Shown here: in pieces, positions 1-5,155 of the stretch
Numbering within the stretch: position 1 is the stretch's first letter
How the letters are laid out: the number at the start of each line of letters is the position of its first letter
Origin: an uncultured Actinomyces sp.
Lineage (GTDB): Bacteria; Actinomycetota; Actinomycetes; Actinomycetales; Actinomycetaceae
Assembly (NCBI GenBank): GCA_916719935.1
Contig: CAKAPY010000114.1
Coordinates: forward strand, 1 to 5,155
DNA length: 5,155 nucleotides
Direction of reading: 5' to 3'
Notes under the pieces: model-generated
Databases searched by the model: none
What the model saw: the letters and a program-made list of their open reading frames with translations, nothing else
Told to the model about the DNA's origin: nothing
Translations under genes and position numbers: made by a program

Positions 1-1037
1 CCGTTCTTTTACTAGCGATGAATGCCTTCTTCGTCGCGGGCGAATTTGCGACGACCTCCTCCAGGCGCTCCCAGATTGAGCCGTTGGTGGAAGAGGGAGT
101 TCGAGGATCGCGTTATGCGCTCTTTGCCTTAGAGCACGTGTCCTTAATGCTGGCAATCTGTCAGTTGGGCGTGACCGTAGCTTCAACCTCTTTGGGTGTA
201 GTTGCTGAACCAACTTTTGCCGCAATCGTTGAGGGACCCATGGAAAAATGGGGGCTGCCGCATTCGTGGATACACGTTGTTGGCTTCACCTTTTCTTTGG
301 TCTTAGTGCTGTTCCTCCACGTTGTCTTTGGCGAAATGGTTCCGAAGAACCTTTCAATTGCGAATCCCCAGCGTCTTCTTCTTGTCCTTGCGCCGATTCT
401 GGTCAATATCGGCCATGTCCTTCGCCCGATCATTCACGCTATGGATCACCTGGCAAATTGGTTCTTACGCCTAGCGGGAGTTGAACCAAAGTCAGAAATT
501 TCTGCGACCTTCACTATCGAAGAGATGGCGACCATTGTTGAGCATTCTCAGCAAGAGGGAATGATTGATGATGATCTGGGCCTGCTCTCTGGAACCTTAG
601 AATTTTCTACTGAGAACGCCTCTGATGTGATGGTTCCGCTGAGCGAATTGGTGATACTGAGTGCTGAGTGCACTCCCGAGGACGTTGAGAAGGAAGTCGC
701 GCGTACCGGTTTCTCGCGATTCCCCGTTGCCGACGACTCCGGAGCGCTGAGCGGATATATTCACCTCAAGGACGTCTTGTATGCCGAGGGCGCTGAGCGA
801 TTCGAGCCTGTCACTTCATGGAGAATCCGCAAGATGGAAGCGGTCTCGATGGAAGCTGAGGTCGAAGATGCTCTGCGCCATATGCAGCGCGCGGGCGCCC
901 ACCTCGCAGAGGTCATTGGGAAGGATGGAAACGTTCAAGGAGTGCTCTTTCTTGAAGATATTCTTGAGCGTCTTGTCGGTGAGGTCCGCGATGCACTTCA
1001 ACGCGATTCGCTTCCGGGGGCTCATCGACAAGCATGA
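1..1037 (+). CDS. CNNM/HlyC-type membrane protein with CBS pair, 5'-truncated by the window edge
   Basis: The frame is open from the left edge (first complete codon at 3). The residues before the first ATG at 18 (VLLLA) continue the usual hydrophobic 'LLLLNAFFVAxEFA' start of the family, so that ATG is internal and the true start is outside the window. Numbering from the ATG at 18: the DUF21/CNNM membrane domain spans about 1-155, with hydrophobic segments near 36-62, 87-105 and 120-150 and the family signatures ASTSLG (55-60) and GEMVPKN (105-111). A CBS pair follows at about 203-255 and 268-322. Family members are inner-membrane proteins linked to Mg2+/Co2+ or other divalent-cation efflux; the name 'hemolysin' is historical. 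The C-terminal CorC_HlyC domain of longer paralogues is missing: the protein ends about 15 residues after the second CBS motif. Short versions are known in actinobacteria, often next to a longer paralogue, so this is probably not truncation. The next gene starts 56 bp downstream. Family is confident; the transported ion is not. Confidence 0.9.
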   Translation, partial: VLLLAMNAFFVAGEFATTSSRRSQIEPLVEEGVRGSRYALFALEHVSLMLAICQLGVTVASTSLGVVAEPTFAAIVEGPMEKWGLPHSWIHVVGFTFSLVLVLFLHVVFGEMVPKNLSIANPQRLLLVLAPILVNIGHVLRPIIHAMDHLANWFLRLAGVEPKSEISATFTIEEMATIVEHSQQEGMIDDDLGLLSGTLEFSTENASDVMVPLSELVILSAECTPEDVEKEVARTGFSRFPVADDSGALSGYIHLKDVLYAEGAERFEPVTSWRIRKMEAVSMEAEVEDALRHMQRAGAHLAEVIGKDGNVQGVLFLEDILERLVGEVRDALQRDSLPGAHRQA

Positions 1038-1078
1038 GCGCTAGGACACAAGTACCTGCGTGAGTGAAAAATATTTGG

Positions 1079-1084
1079 GATGAT
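1079..1084 (+). promoter_or_regulatory. Possible -10 element for a leaderless M23 transcript
   Basis: GATGAT preceded by TGG (an extended -10 look) ends 9 nt before the ATG at 1094. Transcription would then start at or within a few bases of the ATG. No Shine-Dalgarno sequence lies at proper distance, and the nearest purine run (GGGA, 1078-1081 region) is too far upstream. I see no good -35 box. Leaderless mRNAs are common in actinobacteria, which makes this arrangement plausible, but the hexamer match is modest. Confidence 0.3.
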
Positions 1085-1093
1085 TAAAAAGTT

Positions 1094-1960
1094 ATGACGA
1101 CACCAGCACCGAACTTACCCACGCGACGCCAGCGCGCCCACGAACGCGCGCAGCGTGCGCAGGTTGATGCTGCCCAGGTTCTCCCCGCTGAACCCCTGGG
1201 ACGAAAGCGCGGTAGAGCTGGTCGCCTTCTTGTGCGTTCCAGTGTTCTTCTTGCTTTAGGAGCAATGACCATTGCGGTTCCGCTCAGCGGTTTTCTTCGT
1301 CCCGACGTTTCAATCTCTATTCCTTCGCGTCAGTTCGGCGCGGCAATTGGTTCGCAATCCTGGGCCTCTGATTCTGAAGCTGTCTCGCTTTCTTCCGGCC
1401 TCAATGCGCAGGTCGATCCTGCCTCGCGATCGCGAGTGCGTTCTCCGCTCATGGTTCAATGCGTCGGTGATGGTGGCGGCGCAGCTGACGGTACGCGCAC
1501 TTTGACGAAGGCGGATACGATCTACTGGCCTCTTCAAGAGGGAACCTACCAAATCACCTCGCCTTTCTCGATGCGCATTTCACCGGTCTCAGGAACCATG
1601 CTCATGCATGAAGGCGTCGATATGGCCGCCCCGCTTGGGACTCCCATTCATGCGGTATTCGCTGGACAGGTGACGGAAGTTTCAGAAAATTCTCGTTCTG
1701 GAGCTCTTGTGACGATTCGCCATACGGCCAGTGATGGAAGCGTGTTCTATTCTGCTTACCTTCATCAGTACATGAAGGATATTAAAGTCAAGGTTGGCCA
1801 ACAGGTTTCAGCTGGCGAGCAAATTGGAGCCGTTGGATCAAATGGCTGGTCTACTGGACCGCACCTTCACTTTGAGATTCATAATTCTTCAGATCAACCA
1901 GTTGATCCGGAGGTATGGATGGCGGACCATAAGGCGGTCCACATCGGTAAGGAGTGCTAG
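1094..1960 (+). CDS. Membrane-anchored M23 family metallopeptidase (LytM/lysostaphin-like)
   Basis: This is a 288-residue predicted zinc endopeptidase of the M23 family, which cuts peptide cross-bridges or stems of peptidoglycan outside the membrane. An Arg-rich cytoplasmic N-terminus (10-48) precedes one hydrophobic segment (about 46-67), read as a signal anchor. A low-complexity extracellular linker (70-140) leads to the catalytic domain (about 150-278). Active-site residues are intact: H172 and D176 (HEGVD), H224 in AYLHQY, and H257/H259 in the HLHFE motif, matching the LytM zinc ligands and catalytic histidines. It should therefore be active rather than a degenerate LytM activator. There is no coiled coil as in EnvC/NlpD. 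The only two cysteines are C123 and the last residue, C288. The start is fixed: an in-frame TAA at 1085-1087 lies just upstream, and no other start precedes the anchor. No clear ribosome site is visible. It is followed 2 bp later by the GDPD gene. Exact cut site and partners are unknown. Confidence 0.93.
   Translation: MTTPAPNLPTRRQRAHERAQRAQVDAAQVLPAEPLGRKRGRAGRLLVRSSVLLALGAMTIAVPLSGFLRPDVSISIPSRQFGAAIGSQSWASDSEAVSLSSGLNAQVDPASRSRVRSPLMVQCVGDGGGAADGTRTLTKADTIYWPLQEGTYQITSPFSMRISPVSGTMLMHEGVDMAAPLGTPIHAVFAGQVTEVSENSRSGALVTIRHTASDGSVFYSAYLHQYMKDIKVKVGQQVSAGEQIGAVGSNGWSTGPHLHFEIHNSSDQPVDPEVWMADHKAVHIGKEC
1948..1954 (+). promoter_or_regulatory. Ribosome binding site deciding the GDPD start
   Basis: TAAGGAG ends 8 nt before the ATG at 1963. 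This spacing selects that ATG over the in-frame GTG at 1954, whose first base is the last base of the site itself. The site lies inside the final codons of the M23 gene, so ribosomes finishing that gene pass over it. Confidence 0.8.
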
Positions 1961-1962
1961 GC

Positions 1963-2754
1963 ATGTATCGAGTTGTGGGCGATGGGCCGATTATTCTTGC
2001 GCATCGAGGCGGGGGAGCAGAAGGACCTGAGAACACCCCAGAAGCTTTTGAAGCGCTACGTAATATTCAGGTTTACCACGTTGAAACTGATGCGCATTTA
2101 AGCGCCGATGGTCAGGTTGTTCTCAACCACGATCCCGAGGTTGATCGTACGTATCCAGCAAGCGGCAAAATCCGTGAAATGAACTGGAGCGAGCTGCGCG
2201 AATTGCGCGGTGTTGATGGTGGGAGAATGATCCGCTTGGCCGAGGCCTTGGATGAGTTTCCCGACATGTATTTCAATATCGATGCGAAGAGCGAGGAAGT
2301 TGCGCTTCCTTTGCTTGAAGTTATTCATGAACATGATGCGCTTGGACGTGTCTTAGTCGCTTCCTTTGACGAATCGCGGCTGCGTCGCCTGCGTCGTTTG
2401 GAGCCGCATCTGGTCACATCAGTGGGCGTTGGCGCGGTTACTCGTCTTGTTGCAGCTTCACAGCTCGCGCAGCCGGCCAGACGTCTTCTTGTCCCAGGAC
2501 CTCTTGAAGGGGTCTGGGCGGTTCAAGTTCCTGAGAAGATGGGGGCGATTCGAGTCGTCGATCGACGCTTTGTCGCTACGGCGCATGCCTTGGGGTGTGC
2601 CGTGCACGTGTGGACCGTCAACGAGGAAGAGCAGATGCATAGTCTACTAGATCTTGGCGTTGATGGAATCATCACGGACTATCCAACAAGGGCTCGCAAG
2701 GTTCTTGAAGAACGAGGTCAGTGGCATCCGATTGCACCGGCAAATGCCGAATAG
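1963..2754 (+). CDS. Cytoplasmic glycerophosphodiester phosphodiesterase (GDPD family)
   Basis: This 263-residue protein is predicted to hydrolyse glycerophosphodiesters to sn-glycerol 3-phosphate plus an alcohol, feeding phospholipid or teichoic-acid breakdown products into central metabolism. The family TIM-barrel motifs run in order: HRGG (14-17) with ENT (23-25), E41 and D43 in the ETDAHLS strand, NHDP (55-58) supplying the second catalytic histidine H56, NIDAK (105-109), HVWTVNE (215-221) and a closing ITDYP (237-241). H14, E41, D43 and H56 correspond to the conserved acid/base and metal-binding positions, so it looks active. No signal peptide or membrane segment is visible, suggesting a cytoplasmic UgpQ-like enzyme rather than a secreted GlpQ. 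The length is typical for the compact bacterial form. The ATG at 1963 is chosen because of its ribosome site. The gene lies 2 bp after the M23 stop, so the two are very likely one transcript. Substrate head group cannot be told from sequence. Confidence 0.93.
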   Translation: MYRVVGDGPIILAHRGGGAEGPENTPEAFEALRNIQVYHVETDAHLSADGQVVLNHDPEVDRTYPASGKIREMNWSELRELRGVDGGRMIRLAEALDEFPDMYFNIDAKSEEVALPLLEVIHEHDALGRVLVASFDESRLRRLRRLEPHLVTSVGVGAVTRLVAASQLAQPARRLLVPGPLEGVWAVQVPEKMGAIRVVDRRFVATAHALGCAVHVWTVNEEEQMHSLLDLGVDGIITDYPTRARKVLEERGQWHPIAPANAE

Positions 2755-2764
2755 ACGACGGTGT

Positions 2765-2783
2765 TGCCTAAACCGCTTAGGCA
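2765..2783. terminator. Stem-loop between convergent genes, possible weak bidirectional terminator
   Basis: A perfect 7-bp inverted repeat, TGCCTAA (2765-2771) and TTAGGCA (2777-2783), flanks a 5-nt loop. It lies in the 22-bp gap between the GDPD stop and the antiporter stop, and its right arm contains the antiporter's TAA (2777-2779). The position suits termination from both sides. However, neither side has a T-tract and the stem is only moderately GC-rich, so intrinsic termination would be weak. Confidence 0.4.
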
Positions 2784-4192
2784 TCAATGCCTTGGGTGCG
2801 GGTTGCCAGTTCGATGGTACGGGCGCGTGCGATTCGCCAGAATGAAATCCCCACCAACACGACGGCCACTGCCATACCTGCGATGCGGACCCAGCCGCTG
2901 CCAACGAAAATCATTGCCATCGCCGCAAGCTCGGGAACAAGCAACATGAATGAATCCACAATGTAGCGACCGAAACTGGGCATTTCGATGCCGTCGGCCT
3001 CGGCCACGGACTTGACCATGAAGTTCGGACCATTGCCAATGTATGTAATAGCGCCGCAGAAAACTGCACCCAAGGAGATCGGGATCAGATAGGCCTCGGG
3101 AACTCCGGCAATGAGCGTCCCGTCCCCGCCCAAGGTCTTTGCCATTCCAAAGAAGGTCATGTAGGTCGGAGCATTGTCCAAGACCGAGGACAAGGAACCC
3201 GTGAAGACGAAGAAAGTTCCGCGGTTGAGGGGAAGAGAAGGCGCAACTTCTTCGAGGACGCGCAGTGCGGGGGCCATCGTGGCGAAAATGCCGATGAAGA
3301 GTGCAGCAACTTCGGCAATGGGGGACCACTGGAAAGCGTTCTCCTCGTAGCGGACCTTTTTATTGCCAACAGTCAGTGAAAGCCCAGCTGCGATAAGCAT
3401 GACGACCTCACGCCACGGAACCAACTCGCTTCCGTGCGCGTGACCTTCGATGATGGCCTCGGCATCCCACGAAGGTAGGAAAGCAACGGAGCAGATAATC
3501 GCTGCGAAGAACAGGAGATTAATTGCACCGTGTAGGCGCAGCGGTTCGATGTCTTCGTTGTCCTCTTCGATGGCCACCTTGGGTTCGCTTGCGTAGTACA
3601 AGCGATCAAGCGAGTAAAACGACAAAAGAAGGATCCCAAGGACGAATGCCCATTCCTTCCACAGGTTCAGTGTCCACGTAAAGGGAACACCGTTGAGGAA
3701 ACCAAGGAAGAGCGGTGGGTCACCAAGTGGAGTGAGCAAGCCACCGCAGTTGGCGACGATGAAGATCGTAAAGAGAACGGTGTGGACCTTGTTGACGCGC
3801 TCGCGGTTGGTGGCAAGCAGGGGACGGATCAACAGCATTGCCGCGCCAGTTGTTCCAATGAAAGATGCGAGAACACCGCCAATTGCCAAGAAGATTGTGT
3901 TGTTCCGCGGGGTTGCCCGAATATCGCCCGCGAGGTGAATACCACCCGAGACCACGTAGAGCGAGAGCAGCAGGCAGATGAATTGGAAGTATTCAATCCC
4001 CGTATCAATCAGTGGGCCGCTTCCGGCCTTCCAGAACATCCACAGCGTCGTCGGAACTGCCAAGACAAGTGCGACGGTGAGCTGAGAGGAATTACGCTCC
4101 CACCAGTGTGAGGTGGCAGGAATAAGTGGCAAAACCGCGATACATGCGAGCATTGCGACAAAGGGAAGCAGAGACCACAGTGGGTATTCCAC
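2777..4192 (-). CDS. Ion transporter superfamily membrane protein, putative sodium:proton antiporter (CitMHS_2-like)
   Basis: This 471-residue protein is almost wholly hydrophobic, with about eleven or twelve likely membrane segments. Numbering from the GTG at 4192, it carries a repeated-fold pattern typical of the IT superfamily (ArsB/NhaD/CitMHS relatives). In the first half are a GTTGAAML segment (113-120) and GGLLTPLGDPPLFLG (150-164). In the second half are LDNAPTYMTFF (338-348) and YIGNGPNF (384-391). The GGLLTPLGDPPLFLG form is what I associate with proteins annotated as 'sodium:proton antiporter' or 'putative citrate transport' (Pfam CitMHS_2), from memory. An acidic loop (EEDNED, about 209-214) separates the halves, and a short EGHAHGSE loop lies near 249-256. 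The longer frame to GTG 4234 is rejected: a strong AAGGAG precedes 4192, and the likely -10 box lies just upstream of 4234. It is convergent with GDPD and divergent from the TauE gene. Na+/H+ exchange is a family annotation; a carboxylate or other anion is possible. Confidence 0.8.
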   Translation of the reverse strand: MEYPLWSLLPFVAMLACIAVLPLIPATSHWWERNSSQLTVALVLAVPTTLWMFWKAGSGPLIDTGIEYFQFICLLLSLYVVSGGIHLAGDIRATPRNNTIFLAIGGVLASFIGTTGAAMLLIRPLLATNRERVNKVHTVLFTIFIVANCGGLLTPLGDPPLFLGFLNGVPFTWTLNLWKEWAFVLGILLLSFYSLDRLYYASEPKVAIEEDNEDIEPLRLHGAINLLFFAAIICSVAFLPSWDAEAIIEGHAHGSELVPWREVVMLIAAGLSLTVGNKKVRYEENAFQWSPIAEVAALFIGIFATMAPALRVLEEVAPSLPLNRGTFFVFTGSLSSVLDNAPTYMTFFGMAKTLGGDGTLIAGVPEAYLIPISLGAVFCGAITYIGNGPNFMVKSVAEADGIEMPSFGRYIVDSFMLLVPELAAMAMIFVGSGWVRIAGMAVAVVLVGISFWRIARARTIELATRTQGIDA

Positions 4193-4197
4193 AAGAA

Positions 4198-4203
4198 CTC
4201 CTT
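4198..4203 (-). promoter_or_regulatory. Ribosome binding site deciding the antiporter start
   Basis: Read on the - strand, AAGGAG lies 5 nt before the GTG at 4192. After this start the protein begins with EYPLWSLLPF, which matches how this family usually begins. The 14 extra residues from GTG 4234 are polar and unlike the family. Confidence 0.8.
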
Positions 4204-4236
4204 GACGGTGAATCTGGTTGGCATATCGCCTCACTT

Positions 4237-4242
4237 ATCCTA
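4237..4242 (-). promoter_or_regulatory. Possible -10 box of the antiporter gene
   Basis: On the - strand TAGGAT fits the actinobacterial TAnnnT pattern. It would place the transcription start near 4230, giving a leader of about 38 nt that contains the AAGGAG site. At a 17-nt spacing the -35 position reads CTGCCC, which is poor and lies in the inverted repeat at 4251-4267. Supported only by pattern and position. Confidence 0.35.
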
Positions 4243-4250
4243 GGCTATGG

Positions 4251-4267
4251 CGCTGCACGGGGCAGCG
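4251..4267. repeat. Perfect inverted repeat in the divergent promoter region (possible operator)
   Basis: CGCTGC (4251-4256) and GCAGCG (4262-4267) are perfect 6-bp arms around ACGGG. The 17-bp element sits between the proposed -10 boxes of the two divergent genes. It overlaps the -35 position of the antiporter promoter and lies immediately left of that of the TauE promoter. A dimeric regulator bound here could affect both genes. It could also be a chance GC-rich palindrome; no regulator gene is visible in the window. Confidence 0.4.
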
Positions 4268-4294
4268 AGTATCTTCCTATCCGATCGGCGTGCC

Positions 4295-4300
4295 TATGAT
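4295..4300 (+). promoter_or_regulatory. Possible -10 box of the TauE/SafE gene
   Basis: TATGAT is a close match to the sigma70-type TATAAT consensus and is preceded by TGCC. Transcription would start near 4306-4307, leaving a leader of about 15 nt that just includes the ribosome site. The -35 region (TCTTCC at 4272-4277) is a poor match. This placement also argues against the upstream ATG at 4247. Confidence 0.45.
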
Positions 4301-4310
4301 GGAGTTCATC

Positions 4311-4317
4311 AAGGAGG
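4311..4317 (+). promoter_or_regulatory. Strong ribosome binding site deciding the TauE start
   Basis: AAGGAGG, a full Shine-Dalgarno match, ends 4 nt before the ATG at 4322. It sets the start there rather than at the in-frame ATG 4247, which has no such site and would add 25 polar residues before the first membrane segment. Confidence 0.85.
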
Positions 4318-4321
4318 TTCA

Positions 4322-5140
4322 ATGTCCCAGCGTGTGCGTGATGTCGCGCTACTGATCGTTGCCGGTTTATTTGCAGGCTCACTCTCAGGTTTGTTTGGGA
4401 TTGGTGGTGGAACCGTCATTATCCCCGCGCTCATGGCGGTTGGCTATTCTCAGCGCGAGGCCTCGGCGTCAAGTTTGCTAGCCATCGTTCCAACCTGTAT
4501 TTCTGGGGTGATCTCCTATGCCGCTGTCGGCAGAATCGCCTGGATCCCTGCGCTTTTGATGACAGTGGGTATGGTGATCGGTGTACAGGTGGGAACGTGG
4601 ATGCTTGCGCGGCTGTCTGAGGCTGTTCTGCGCTGGGGGTTTGTCGCATTCGTCGTGACATTGATTGTGATCCAGGTTGTGTATGTTCCTGCTCGCGAGG
4701 GGGTCCTCGACATAACACTTCAGGTGGGAATAGCGCTGTTCCTGCTGGGAAGTTTGTGTGGTTTTCTTGCCGGCTTGTTGGGAATTGGTGGGGGAGGAGT
4801 TGCGATTCCTGGACTGACCCTACTGGGTATGTCTGACTTGGGCGCGCGAGGAGTGTCGATGGTCGTGATGCTTCCGGGTGCGCTCAGTGGAACAGTAACG
4901 AATTATCGACGAGGCCTTGTCCGCATTGGTCCCGCATTGATCGTTGGCTGCACGGCTGTGTGCGCAGTTCCTTTTGGGGCATGGTGTGCGACGCTTCTGT
5001 CGCCTCGCGTTGACGCCTTGCTGTTTGGTGCGTGGTTTGCGGTGCTCTTGGTACGTTCCATTGTTGTGGCGCGAAAAGTGCCCCGAACAGGATTCGAACC
5101 TGCGACCTTTCGCTCCGGAGGCGAACGCTCTATCCACTGA
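4322..5140 (+). CDS. TauE/SafE family membrane exporter, reading frame ending inside a tRNA gene
   Basis: This 272-residue protein has about eight hydrophobic segments and the internal duplication typical of TauE/SafE (formerly DUF81) permeases. Repeat one has GLFGIGGG (23-30), repeat two GLLGIGGGG (151-159). Each is followed by an IP motif and a stretch resembling S-x-x-x-x-x-x-P-x-x-x-S-G. Family members have been linked to export of sulfite, sulfoacetate or other organosulfur anions; the substrate here cannot be told. The start at 4322 rests on its AAGGAGG site. The last membrane segment ends near residue 248 (VVARK ends at 252), where such proteins usually stop. Here no stop codon occurs, and the frame runs 62 nt into the antisense strand of a tRNA-Arg gene, adding VPRTGFEPATF plus RSGGERSIH before a TGA in the tRNA's D-arm. 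That tail is not conserved family sequence. The gene is divergent from the antiporter, with a shared 129-bp control region. Family assignment is confident. Confidence 0.88.
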   Translation: MSQRVRDVALLIVAGLFAGSLSGLFGIGGGTVIIPALMAVGYSQREASASSLLAIVPTCISGVISYAAVGRIAWIPALLMTVGMVIGVQVGTWMLARLSEAVLRWGFVAFVVTLIVIQVVYVPAREGVLDITLQVGIALFLLGSLCGFLAGLLGIGGGGVAIPGLTLLGMSDLGARGVSMVVMLPGALSGTVTNYRRGLVRIGPALIVGCTAVCAVPFGAWCATLLSPRVDALLFGAWFAVLLVRSIVVARKVPRTGFEPATFRSGGERSIH

Positions 5141-5151
5141 GCTATCGGGGC
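5079..5151 (-). tRNA. tRNA-Arg (anticodon CCG)
   Basis: A complete 73-nt cloverleaf folds on the - strand. The acceptor arms GCCCCGA and TCGGGGC are perfectly paired, with A as discriminator base at 5079. The D-arm is GCTC/GAGC. The anticodon stem is TTCGC/GCGAA with loop CTCCGGA, which puts CCG at positions 34-36 and so reads the arginine codon CGG. The T-arm is GCAGG/CCTGT (one G-T pair at its end) with loop TTCGAAT. No CCA is encoded: the next bases are CTTTTC, so CCA must be added by the nucleotidyltransferase. The short T-run may help termination. The gene is convergent with, and overlaps by 62 nt, the 3' end of the TauE/SafE frame. Its promoter lies right of the window. Confidence 0.96.
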
Positions 5152-5155
5152 AACC

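Noticed and set aside
1921..1940. GGACC / GGTCC inverted repeat (1924-1928 and 1936-1940) just before the GDPD ribosome site
   Set aside because: It has only 5 bp with a 7-nt loop inside conserved coding sequence, and does not cover the ribosome site. Too weak to call a regulatory hairpin.
1954..1962. GTG 1954 as the GDPD start
   Set aside because: The codon overlaps the Shine-Dalgarno sequence itself; the ATG at 1963 has correct spacing.
2784..3329. 181-codon open frame on the - strand inside the antiporter gene
   Set aside because: It is a shifted-frame shadow of a strongly supported membrane protein gene. Its translation is rich in Arg, His, Cys and Ser, with no recognisable domain.
4193..4234. 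N-terminal extension of the antiporter to GTG 4234
   Set aside because: It has no ribosome site, the likely -10 box (4237-4242) lies immediately upstream so the codon is probably at or before the transcript start, and the extra 14 residues are polar and unlike the family. AAGGAG precedes the GTG at 4192.
4247..4321. N-terminal extension of the TauE protein to ATG 4247
   Set aside because: It would run through the inverted repeat and the likely promoter, lacks a ribosome site, and adds 25 non-family residues. AAGGAGG sets the start at 4322.
4397..4800. Near-repeat of the GGxATTGGTGG-type sequence twice in the TauE gene
   Set aside because: This is the nucleotide echo of the family's own internal protein duplication (two GIGGG motifs), not a DNA repeat element.
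4820..5137. 105-codon open frame on the - strand opposite TauE and through the tRNA
   Set aside because: Its start lies within the tRNA gene (translated tRNA sequence), its composition is Arg/Lys/His-rich and unstructured, and no family motif is present.

Overview
This window looks like ordinary chromosomal DNA from a mid-GC actinobacterium. The pointers are a HlyC/CNNM-type protein of the short class without a CorC tail, a single-pass M23 peptidase with no obvious Shine-Dalgarno site, frequent GTG starts and a tRNA gene with no encoded CCA. Actinomycetaceae or a relative is my guess. That is inference from style, not from a search.

Layout. On the + strand there are three genes in a row. The first is the 3' part of a CNNM/HlyC (DUF21 plus CBS pair) membrane protein, whose start lies left of the window. 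After 56 bp comes a membrane-anchored M23 metallopeptidase. Two bases after its stop comes a glycerophosphodiester phosphodiesterase (GDPD) whose ribosome binding site lies inside the end of the peptidase gene. Next, on the - strand and convergent with these, is a 471-residue ion-transporter-superfamily membrane protein resembling the 'sodium:proton antiporter / CitMHS_2' group. Divergent from it across a 129-bp region is a + strand TauE/SafE-type exporter. The last gene is a - strand tRNA-Arg(CCG), whose antisense strand supplies the final 20 codons and the stop of the TauE reading frame.

How they may work together. The peptidase and GDPD form a tight, probably translationally coupled pair. 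This fits a loose envelope theme: peptidoglycan hydrolysis outside, and salvage of glycerophosphodiesters (from phospholipid or teichoic-acid turnover) inside. The divergent transporter pair shares one short regulatory region that contains a perfect 6+6 bp inverted repeat, so co-regulation is possible but not shown.

I checked both strands for CRISPR arrays, insertion sequences, phage or toxin-antitoxin genes and large structured RNAs and saw none. I do not see a convincing undescribed system here. The most unusual feature is the exporter gene that ends inside a tRNA gene on the opposite strand. No gene-free stretch exceeds 300 bases.
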